Notes under the pieces: model-generated
Seen by the model: the letters and a program-made list of their open reading frames with translations, nothing else
Databases searched by the model: none
Told to the model about the DNA's origin: nothing
In this document: in pieces, positions 1 to 8,127 of the stretch
How the letters are laid out: the number at the start of each line of letters is the position of its first letter
How positions within the stretch are numbered: position 1 is the stretch's first letter
Assembly: GCA_003194525.1 (NCBI GenBank)
Contig: NBIV01000019.1
Span: 62,001-126,000 of the forward strand
Direction: 5' to 3'
Length of the DNA stretch: 64,000 nt
From: Gracilariopsis chorda
Taxonomy: Eukaryota; Rhodophyta; Florideophyceae; Gracilariales; Gracilariaceae
Program-made: the position numbers and the translations under genes

Positions 1-450
1 GATTTTATCTACTTCAACCCCTGGAAGTTCCGGGAAATTTCCTCCGAGGAGGCGCGCGAGCTTCGCGATGCGCCCCGGCATGTGCCGGAAGTCCACCCGG
101 TGGGGTATGTCGATTCTGACGACTACTACCGCGCATACGGCGGGGATGACCCAATGGTCGACAACGAACCGGAAGAACCCGGGGAGATGGACGTAGAGGA
201 AACCGGCCCTAGTGCGGAAGCTTTCCCAGAGGGGGTATCTCCGGCCGAGCGGGCTGCTGACCCTTCGGCGGCAAGTGCCGGACCTTCTCTCCCCAGCGGG
301 GTGACGGCGAATGAAAACGAGATCATCGCACGTTTTCTCCGGGGTGCCGGTCTTAGCGCTGCCGAGGTATCGGGGGATGTCACCACCATGGCGGACGCGT
401 TGGCCTACCGCCTCGCTGGTGGTTACGCCCCGGGCAACGGCAAAGAGTGA
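1..450 (+). CDS. C-terminal part of an antisense ORF carried by element Gy1 (unknown protein)
   Basis: The frame is open from the first base, so the start lies outside; 149 residues are visible before the stop at 448-450. The visible part begins with FNPWKFREI and continues into an acidic, Ala/Ser/Pro/Glu-rich tail ending YAPGNGKE. I recognise no family. It converges on the Gy1 pol gene: the two stops are about 190 bp apart, and a poly(A) signal follows at 538-543. GC-rich composition and dense short hairpins (for example 41-52 and 75-88) match Gy1, so I infer it is part of Gy1, lying between pol and the unseen 3' LTR and read on the other strand. Alternatives are a host gene or another element beside a truncated Gy1. 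Confidence 0.55.
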   Translation, partial: DFIYFNPWKFREISSEEARELRDAPRHVPEVHPVGYVDSDDYYRAYGGDDPMVDNEPEEPGEMDVEETGPSAEAFPEGVSPAERAADPSAASAGPSLPSGVTANENEIIARFLRGAGLSAAEVSGDVTTMADALAYRLAGGYAPGNGKE

Positions 451-517
451 GCCCCTTTTGTCCAGTTTCCTGGTGTTCTTTCCCTGGCTATGCCAGTTAG
501 TGTAGTGTAGTATTGTG

Positions 518-543
518 GGGAGCTAGCTGCTCCCTTGAATAAA
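518..543 (+). terminator. Hairpin plus AATAAA poly(A) signal behind the antisense ORF
   Basis: A perfect 6-bp stem (GGGAGC, 5-nt loop, GCTCCC; 518-534) is followed three bases later by AATAAA at 538-543, about 90 bp after the stop of the plus-strand ORF. This is the expected place for a 3' end signal, supporting the view that the ORF is transcribed on the plus strand. A second 6-bp stem (CCCGTC/GACGGG) lies at 580-594, between the signal and the pol stop. Confidence 0.45.
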
Positions 544-641
544 CTTTCCCGTCTAGAACGGTGCTTCTCGGTTGAGTTCCCCGTCTTCGACGGGCCTTGC
601 CTTGTTATCCTTTCCTATCGCTCTCCGCTCGCGCGGCAACG

Positions 642-3600
642 TTACCCAACTTGGGCATTAACCAGCGTGGCTGGGGCTGCAGTTCCCGTTTGACGGTGGT
701 ATCGCAGGATCTGCGACCGTGGGAGGTGTTCAATTGGCTCCCACGTATCCCCACTGGGGTCGTACCCGTACCAGCGCACGCGGTATTGTAGATTACCATC
801 CTGGTCCCAGGTGTGTCCGACAAGTCGGTCTACTACGAACTCTCGTTCGTAGACCTGCCGGCCGTGCCGGGTAGTGGTTGTACTCCCTTGCGGGGGCTCC
901 CCGCTGTGCTGTATAATGTCCCTTAGCAGGGTGTTCGGCGATACCTCCGGCGTTGCCGTGCTCTGTGATAGCGGCCGCTGCTCACGCGGGAAGATATCTC
1001 TCAAGAGGGTGTGTGGTGCCACGGTTTTCACCGGCAAGTCATTCCCCATTGGGGAAGGTTCATTTCTGCTTTCGCGGTATTGCGGGCGAACCGCCAGTCG
1101 GCGGGGGACTTGGGCTCCGCCTACGTGGTTGAGCTCACGAACCGCGAGTTTGCGGGAAGATGACCGCTCCTGCGGGATCGGCATTTCCACAATCCCCTGG
1201 GGGGTCCCGTGCGACACGGTGATTGGGTGGCAAACCGCCTCCCTGCCAGGCGCACGAGCGCTCTGCACCATACGTTCCGGCGATGCCGTGGTGTCCCCAG
1301 CTACTGACGGGTTGCCTGGGGCTAACTCCGGTACACCGGTATTTTGGTCAAAATTCCCCTTTGGGGGGTGCCGGGCAGGTGCCGATGACACCCTTTTCAG
1401 GGGCTTGGCCGCTAAGTGCGGTGCACCGTCTCCACGCGGAGGAGCAGCGTCCGGTTTCGAGCGTGCGATGGCGTGCGCTTTTTCCGACTTCCTCGGTTCT
1501 TCCCCGCAGCGTTGCGGGAGGTGGCGCAAATTATTCCCCGGAACGGGGGCTTCAATTTCGTTGACGACGGGAGGCGTTTCCGGCGCTTGCGGGCCAGGGC
1601 CTGAAGCTTCGGCTGCGGCTTGGCTGCCTTTTTCCCCAGGTGTAGTGTGGGGATTTTCCAGCGGCGCTGGTGTGTCTGGGCGCCTCTTCTCCGCAAGGCA
1701 CGGGTCTGATCGACCTGATTGAACCGCTTCCGCGGGGACTTCCGCCAACGGCGGCTTCGAGGCATCGCCCTGCTCAGGGGATTGAGGGCGATCGTCGCCG
1801 TACTCCCGTAACGGGGATCCTTCCCTGACAGGGGTGTACGGTAGCTGCGTTTCAATTTCCCGTTGCGACGGCGATATCGTTCCTCGAAAACGAGTGTTCT
1901 CCTCCCCCTTCTTAGACGGAGCGGCGGGATAAGGGATAACATTCCCCGCCTGGCGGGTGTAAATTCGCGCTGATAGGCCCGAATTACCCGGCTGAGCCGG
2001 TGAGTCCGACAGGGTCGGTAGGTCTGAGAGTCCCCGGCTGGGGTGTGGTAGTACCGTAGGCCTAGTACACCCGGATGGTTCCGGTGTTGCAGAGTCCGTA
2101 GAAACGGGGTTGCCTGGATCCAGGACTACCTCTGACGAGGGAGGAGGGGCAAGGACAACACGATCACGGGAAATCCGTTCGTGCGTGTCGCCCATCTCTA
2201 CCACGACAGTGTCGGTGTTTACAGAGATGACCTTGAATGGTCCATCCGCCACAGGCGAGAGTTTATGGCGCTTCTCCCGTTCCGGGTTGTAGTACTCCTT
2301 CCTGATGAAGACGTAGTTATTCCCCCGAATCGGGGACGGTTTCCCTCGCAAGCGAGCATCAAAATCCCGCTTGTAAGCGGCTTGGGCCCGTGCCATATAC
2401 TTCCGCGCAGCGGGGACCAGCTTGGAAAGCCATTGCTTCCATTGCTGCCGGTAGATACCCACTGATGGGAAATTGTCCAAGGTAGCTTGGGGTTCCAGCG
2501 CCACAGGCGGGGGTGTTCTAGATAGAACCAACTCCAATGGCGAAACTCCGGTAGTCCGGTGTACCTGCGTATTGTACGCGTAGGTTACCGCATCAGCGTA
2601 CATGTCCCAGTTCTTTGGGTGGTCTGCGACGTAGGAACGTAACGCCGCGAGTAACGTCCGGTTAAACCGTTCAACTTGCCCATTACACTGGGGGTGGTAG
2701 GTAGTCGTGAACAAGTTCTTGACATCCAGGATGCGACAAACATCCTGGAAGAACTTGCTCACGAACTGTTTCCCGTTATCGGAGAGCACCTCCACAGGGG
2801 GACCGTAGACGAAAATCCAGTCCGTCACCAGAGCCTGGGCCACCGTGAGAGCGGTTATCCTCCGAAGAGGGACAGTCCGTACCAGCTTAGAAAAGCGGTC
2901 GGTATTGACAAGTAGAAACTTGTTTCCACGTTTCGTGGTGAGTAATGGTCCGAGAATATCGATCGCGATAAACTCGAGCGCCGCCCTTTCGGGGAATAGT
3001 TTCATCTTCTTTGCATTTTTGCGGAGTTTGACGTGATTCTTCGCGCATTCGCTACAAAACCGCACGGTTGCGTAGCAATCCACTGCCATGGCGGGCCAAT
3101 AGAAATCCCTTCGCAGGGTTAGGTAGAGTTTCCTCCCACCTGGGTGACCTCCGATGGGGGCGTAGTGGGATAGATGTAACACCCGCGATTGCAGGGAATG
3201 TGGTACCACAATCTGTGGGCAGGCTTCGACCTTCCTTAGGAGGTAGCCTTTGTCGTTTACCCCGAAAGGGAGATCTTCACCACCGTTGATACGGGCACGA
3301 ATCCTCGTACAGAATGGGTCGCCGAATTGTTCTCGGATCATTTCTTCCGGTGATACCGGTACAAAGTTTCCCGGTAACGGGTTCTCAGATTCATCTCGCG
3401 ATGCGAGTAGTTCGTCAAAATCAGCATCCTCGTCCCAGTTTTCTGGCCCAGCCCCGACGGTACATTCCGGATCATCCGGGTCTATGGCCATGAAGCATGG
3501 GACTTCATCATCCTCCGTTGGGAGTGCCTCCCCACTTGTGGGTAACCGCGACAAAGCGTCGGCCTGGGTGTTCTGCGCGCCTTTTTTATAAATGACTTGA

Positions 3601-5828
3601 AAGTCATATTCCGCGAGGCGGAGTCTCCAGCGCATGAGGCGTCCCGACGGGTCGGAGATATTCATCAACCACCTCAATGAGGAATGATCCGTGTACACGG
3701 TGAAGTGAATTCCCATAAGGTAGGGCCGCAGAGTGGTCATCGCCCATACGACGGCGAGGCACTCTTTCTCCGATACGGAGTAGTGCCGCTCATGAACATT
3801 GAGCGAACGTGACCAATAACCAATTGGGTGTCGTTCCCCCTCGGGGGTGGTTTGAAAAAGAACGCACCCAACTTGGTAGTCGCTCGAGTCCGTATCTACG
3901 GAGTATGGCAACCCAAGTTTTGGGAGATGTAGGATTGGTGCTGATGTGACAGCCTCCTTCAAGGAGTTAAAAGCTTCCAATTGCTCGCGCGTAAATGTTC
4001 CCATTTTTGGGGGGTTCCCCTTTCGCAACAACGCGTTCAGGGGCGCCGCGGTATCCGAAAAGTTCGGGATAAACCGTCGATAGACGTTGACCAGCCCCAA
4101 AAAGGAGCACAGTTCCGTTTGAGTACGGGGTTCTTTCGCCTCAACGAGGGATTTGACTTGAGCTTTCTCGATCGCTAACCGTCCAGGACGGATAATGTGA
4201 CCCAGATACTTCACAGTATCTGTGAAAAACTCGCATTTCCTCAACTTGAGGGTAATTCCCGCATCGCGGAGTACGGTCAGCACGTCTCGGACGTGAGTGA
4301 GATGGTCGTCCAACGAGTTGGAGAAGATGATAATATCATCAAGGTAGACCAGACAACTCCGCCACTTAAAGCGGTTGAGTAGAATATCTACTGCACGCTG
4401 AAAGGTGGCGGGGGCGTTGGTTAACCCAAATGGCATCCGCTTGAAGCGGTACGTTCCTGCGTGGCAGGTGAATGCGGTTTTGTCGCGATCCTCCTGTCTG
4501 ACAGGTACTTGCCAGTATCCCCAATTGGCATCAAGGGCCGTGAACACGGTGGCGTCTCCAAGGGAGTCAATACACTCGTCCATACGAGGGATAGGGTACG
4601 TGTCCCTAACAGTCACGGCATTGAGCCGGCGGTAGTGGACACAGAACCTCCAGGTTCCGTCGGCCTTTAAAGCCAGTACAACTGGGGATGCCCAGGGTGA
4701 TTGAGCGGGCTCAATCACACCTGCACGGAGCATCTTGTCCACCTGGGACTGCTCCTCTTCCCGAGCTTTCGGACCTGCCCTGTAAGGGGGTTGTGCAACC
4801 GGTCGCGCACCGGGGATTAAATCGATCCGGTGTTCCGTTGCGTTAATCTCGCCAAGCGAGCCATCCCACATTGTGGTGAATTCCCGTACCATTGTACGGA
4901 GTTTTTCGCGGTGCGACTCTGGCACGTGGCTGAAGTCTAGGGCTTCAAGGGCTTTTTCCGGATCAATCCGGTCGTTGCTCGATGGAGCATTGTCCTGTGG
5001 AACAGGTGTGGCTCGCAATTCCGAGTTACTCGTTATGTTCGACGCTGAAGTAGCTCTTTCCTCCCCCTCCTTAGACTTGACGTCTTCGGACGGCGGGGCG
5101 AACTCCTCAGAAGAGGTGGTAACTCCGAGTACATCGGCGGCTGTCATCTTTGTTGGCAGCATTCCCATAGGATGGGGGGTTACACTCCCAATTACTTGGT
5201 GTTTTACCAGATACTGGGGGTGTTTGCCAAGGTTGGCAACCAATATCCGGAAAGGAACATCCGGGGAAATGGAGACAATTCCATTAGCCAGCGCTAGCTG
5301 GGATTTCTCGTACAACGAGGCGAGGGGTTGTATAACCCGAAGACCGTGTTGACGGGAATTTACCTGCACCCAGACTTGGGACTCAGGCGGTATAGAAACC
5401 GAGGCAGCGACGTGGAGCTTGGTGCACTCGCGGGACGCGGGCGGTGGTTCCTGCGCAGCAGGGAGCGGAACTTGTTTCCGAGAGCACCGCTTTAGCAGGC
5501 GGCGAACAATCGGAACCGACGGCCCGTCGCCAAGTTCTACACGCCTGAGGCGGGGCCTGATTGCGTCGACAAATCTGTCGCAGTAATCACATCCCAGTAT
5601 CACTGGTGCTGGCAATGAACGGCAAACGATGAAGTCCAACTTCACCACAGAGGTACCAAGTCTCACGAAGAGGTCCACTGTGCCCACCGTTTGTAACGGA
5701 TTGTTGTTCGCATCCCAAATGTCGGGGACCGCGTCAGTGGTGTCTTTCCTCGAGATGACTTTCACCGGGGAGCGAGGCGAGGACGCCTCGGGCGCCAACA
5801 GCCTCGTTCTTGAGGACGCCTCTCCCAA
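642..5828 (-). CDS. pol: Gy1 Pol polyprotein: RT, RNase H, integrase, long linker, chromodomain
   Basis: 1728 codons open on the minus strand with no ATG at the beginning, so it is probably made by frameshift from gag (see 5822-5853). Approximate residues: protease C-terminal part with ILGCD at 77-81, but the D-S/T-G active site expected just before VISRKD is absent (SPR there); RT with GVIEP near 372 and catalytic YLDD near 494; RNase H with VDTDSS near 643; integrase zinc-binding H/H/C/C near 883-920; integrase D, D, E near 957, 1014 and 1050 (AIDILGP, SDNGKQF, GQVERFNR); an SH3-like tail ending VVLAPPP near 1225; a Pro/Ser/Glu-rich linker of about 425 residues; a chromodomain near 1655-1710 (YRVRWYGYD, DTWEP). 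Integrase inserts cDNA and the chromodomain is known in chromoviruses to steer insertion to chromatin. The linker is unusually long for the family. Confidence 0.92.
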   Translation of the reverse strand: MGEASSRTRLLAPEASSPRSPVKVISRKDTTDAVPDIWDANNNPLQTVGTVDLFVRLGTSVVKLDFIVCRSLPAPVILGCDYCDRFVDAIRPRLRRVELGDGPSVPIVRRLLKRCSRKQVPLPAAQEPPPASRECTKLHVAASVSIPPESQVWVQVNSRQHGLRVIQPLASLYEKSQLALANGIVSISPDVPFRILVANLGKHPQYLVKHQVIGSVTPHPMGMLPTKMTAADVLGVTTSSEEFAPPSEDVKSKEGEERATSASNITSNSELRATPVPQDNAPSSNDRIDPEKALEALDFSHVPESHREKLRTMVREFTTMWDGSLGEINATEHRIDLIPGARPVAQPPYRAGPKAREEEQSQVDKMLRAGVIEPAQSPWASPVVLALKADGTWRFCVHYRRLNAVTVRDTYPIPRMDECIDSLGDATVFTALDANWGYWQVPVRQEDRDKTAFTCHAGTYRFKRMPFGLTNAPATFQRAVDILLNRFKWRSCLVYLDDIIIFSNSLDDHLTHVRDVLTVLRDAGITLKLRKCEFFTDTVKYLGHIIRPGRLAIEKAQVKSLVEAKEPRTQTELCSFLGLVNVYRRFIPNFSDTAAPLNALLRKGNPPKMGTFTREQLEAFNSLKEAVTSAPILHLPKLGLPYSVDTDSSDYQVGCVLFQTTPEGERHPIGYWSRSLNVHERHYSVSEKECLAVVWAMTTLRPYLMGIHFTVYTDHSSLRWLMNISDPSGRLMRWRLRLAEYDFQVIYKKGAQNTQADALSRLPTSGEALPTEDDEVPCFMAIDPDDPECTVGAGPENWDEDADFDELLASRDESENPLPGNFVPVSPEEMIREQFGDPFCTRIRARINGGEDLPFGVNDKGYLLRKVEACPQIVVPHSLQSRVLHLSHYAPIGGHPGGRKLYLTLRRDFYWPAMAVDCYATVRFCSECAKNHVKLRKNAKKMKLFPERAALEFIAIDILGPLLTTKRGNKFLLVNTDRFSKLVRTVPLRRITALTVAQALVTDWIFVYGPPVEVLSDNGKQFVSKFFQDVCRILDVKNLFTTTYHPQCNGQVERFNRTLLAALRSYVADHPKNWDMYADAVTYAYNTQVHRTTGVSPLELVLSRTPPPVALEPQATLDNFPSVGIYRQQWKQWLSKLVPAARKYMARAQAAYKRDFDARLRGKPSPIRGNNYVFIRKEYYNPEREKRHKLSPVADGPFKVISVNTDTVVVEMGDTHERISRDRVVLAPPPSSEVVLDPGNPVSTDSATPEPSGCTRPTVLPHPSRGLSDLPTLSDSPAQPGNSGLSARIYTRQAGNVIPYPAAPSKKGEENTRFRGTISPSQREIETQLPYTPVREGSPLREYGDDRPQSPEQGDASKPPLAEVPAEAVQSGRSDPCLAEKRRPDTPAPLENPHTTPGEKGSQAAAEASGPGPQAPETPPVVNEIEAPVPGNNLRHLPQRCGEEPRKSEKAHAIARSKPDAAPPRGDGAPHLAAKPLKRVSSAPARHPPKGNFDQNTGVPELAPGNPSVAGDTTASPERMVQSARAPGREAVCHPITVSHGTPQGIVEMPIPQERSSSRKLAVRELNHVGGAQVPRRLAVRPQYRESRNEPSPMGNDLPVKTVAPHTLLRDIFPREQRPLSQSTATPEVSPNTLLRDIIQHSGEPPQGSTTTTRHGRQVYEREFVVDRLVGHTWDQDGNLQYRVRWYGYDPSGDTWEPIEHLPRSQILRYHRQTGTAAPATLVNAQVG

Positions 5829-5853
5829 AGGGGAGACTCCCTCAGTTATTTTT
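5822..5853 (-). promoter_or_regulatory. Probable -1 frameshift site between gag and pol
   Basis: On the minus strand the gag frame ends GCG GAA AAA TAA; pol is open in the -1 frame and continues straight through (ATA ACT GAG GGA). The five-A run at 5853-5849 abuts the stop, and a stem-loop (CTCCC/GGGAG with a 4-nt loop, 5822-5835) lies about ten bases downstream. An A-run followed by a stem is the usual layout of a -1 site, but the heptamer is not a perfect X-XXY-YYZ. Shown: frame relation and hairpin. Inferred: use as a frameshift signal. Confidence 0.5.
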
Positions 5854-8020
5854 CCGCCTTCGGCGGTGGGTTGGTTTCCTCGACAACGAGTGCTTCATCC
5901 CGTTGACGGGGGTTTCTATCCGCATAAGCGGGGGTTGCAACGGATGGTTGCGTGATCTCCCGAATCGGGGTGTATGAAGCTTGCCGCGCACGCGGGGTCT
6001 GTGGTAGGGCATGGGAAAAGTCCGTTTTCGCACGGACGTAGGACACCGTCTGGACGGAACGTTTCTCCTCTGGAGTGAGGGCCTCATAATTTGCCACCAC
6101 CTTGGTCATATCCTTCAGTGAACAAATACACTGAGGTGAGGTATGGCCATGGGCATAGCACAGGTGGCAAATGAGAGCCAATACCGTGACACGCGGATTA
6201 TTTTTCCGAGTATCGGAGAAGCGAACCGCAGGGCGGGTGTCAGTCCACCCAGGCCGTTGATAACGGGATTGACCGTTTGAAAACGGGAGTCGTTGGGGTT
6301 GAACCCGACTGTTACCACCGTACAAAACGGGTTCTTCCGTTCCCGTATCATGGGTCATCTCCGTCGTTGACGGTAAATCACTGGTGGGTATCGACACACC
6401 ATCCTCCTGCACTAAATGCACGGTATCAAATACCTGTCCAGGGTTCCCATCCGCAGTGAGCGGGAGTGAGGAAGCTTCGATTTCTAGCAACAACGCCTTG
6501 GCGGATTTAGACCGATTGTTCGGAGTTCTTGCACGAAGTGCATCCCCTTCCGCTCGGGCGTGTTGGACCAGCTCGAGATAGGTTATCCTCCGCTTGTCCT
6601 CCCGATAACGGGTAACTAAACTGCGGATTGCCGGGTCAAGACCATCGATGAACATGGTACTGCGCTCCCTAGCGGGGTATACGTTACCACATCTGTGGAA
6701 AGCCTTGTTAAGGCGCACCGAGTAATCGGTCTCGGTCTCTCCAGCACGCTGGCGTTTATCTCGCAAGGCGAGGATAGCCTGCTGAATAGCGGTGTTCGTG
6801 GCGTAGGAGCGCAGACGATAATGCACAGCCTCCGGCCAGCAAGTAACTCCTCCCTTGGAGGCACGAGAATATCCTCTGACAGAGTTGTATTGGTCCTCCG
6901 CCACTCCCCGTAAGAAATACGGTAAAGCAAAATAGGCTTGTCCCTCATTCATACCGAGGATATCGGCCTCCGCTACAAAGCGGGATAGGAAATCCAGTAC
7001 TAGGACTGGGTCCTCTCCAGTAAAATACTGGTTGCGGAGCGAGAGCTGCATTCGCTTAATGCATTCTCGCACCTTTCCCGTACCACGGGGCGTACGTCCA
7101 AGTGACAAGTCTTCGAGCCGGTAGTACCGGTATGATAAAAGCTTCCAGTAATCCGGGTTTGTCGGTTTCAATTTCCGGAGACCGGGGTGTCTTCTCCCCT
7201 TCTGGCGGGTTCGGACCACACCTTCAGTGGCCGATGACCGCTTCGAGCGGGAGGAGTCGCCTTGCATCTCGTCCTCCGAGTAAGAGTCCGAGGAGCTCAA
7301 GCTAACCGAATGGTTTCGGGATGAGTCCAACGATGTCTAAGAATCGGACTCCGAATACTTTCGGTGGTGTTTCCGTCGATGACGGCGTTTCTTCTTCCCA
7401 GCAAGCTCGTCGTTGTGCGATGCCTCGTTTACCGGATCATCCGGGGATGGTTTGTCCATGAGGACGAACTGCTCCAGCGTCTCCAGGCGGGCACGAATCC
7501 GATCAAATCGGGCTTCAACTCCTTCGATGAAGGTGGCGGGTTGTCCCAAACTCTCCAACACGGAGTTGACGTCAGACCGTAAAATACGGAGTTCCTGGGC
7601 GACCTCCTTTACGGGGGTTGCCAAGAACACCTCTTGGAGGGATTTTAGTTCCCCTACAAGGGTGTCATGGGCGGTCCACAGAGCGCGGACCTGGGATTCC
7701 AGGGAAGTCCCCTGGGGGTTGTTATCGACCGTTCCACGGGGGCTTGAAGCGGCGACAGCGGGAGCAGGCCGGGGTGCCTGGGGCACTGCGGCAACAGCCG
7801 GAGTCGATGCTGCATTCCCCTGCGGGGGTGATAACGAGGGCAAAAGGAGGTTCCGGGGTTACCGGTCGGGGGTATCATTCCGCGATGAAGCGGCGCCAGT
7901 ACGGCTGGAACTTGTCCGTATAGGGGTACGGGGTACGAACCGAACTTCAGAAGTGTCCGCGTTGTCGCGGGAGCGACTACGCGTAACCACTGGCTCCGCA
8001 TCGGAGGGATTTCTCGACAT
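5846..8020 (-). CDS. gag: Gy1 Gag, interrupted by two in-frame stops
   Basis: The minus-strand frame starts at an ATG (8020-8018, MSRNPSDAEPVV) and runs 725 codons to 5846, but contains TAA at 7861-7859 and TAG at 7339-7337. The N-terminal third is Ser/Arg/Pro-rich with a basic stretch (KKKRRHRRKHHRK) just before the TAG. The middle part looks like a gypsy capsid: QRAGETETDYSVRLNKAFHRCG followed by MFIDGLDP is matched by degenerate copies in elements A and J. Near the C terminus is a canonical zinc knuckle, CHLCYAHGHTSPQC (CX2CX4HX4C). Gag packages the element RNA in the particle. The stops may be mutations, or the TAG could be read through; the TAA so close to the start favours mutation in this copy. 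Confidence 0.85.
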
Positions 8021-8105
8021 GAGAAAATACAGTTACGACGGGAAACGATCACGGAACTTCCGGTGAATAAAAACAAACCTCGTAAGAGGGAAAACAAAAA
8101 CAGAT

Positions 8106-8122
8106 TCTAGGTCGGGAGACCA
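8106..8122 (-). promoter_or_regulatory. Gy1 primer binding site
   Basis: Read on the minus strand, five bases (CAAAG) after the LTR terminal CA comes TGGTCTCCCGACCTAGA. It starts TGG, as a site pairing with a tRNA 3' CCA should, and lies at the normal distance. The primer tRNA would end ...GGGAGACCA; I cannot name it. Element B has almost the same site with the same 5-nt spacer. Confidence 0.7.
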
Positions 8123-8127
8123 CTTTG

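Noticed and set aside
874..1722. Long plus-strand ORF (282 codons) over Gy1 pol
   Set aside because: It mirrors the Pro/Ser-rich linker of pol on the other strand; GC-rich composition keeps the reverse frame open. No motif of its own.
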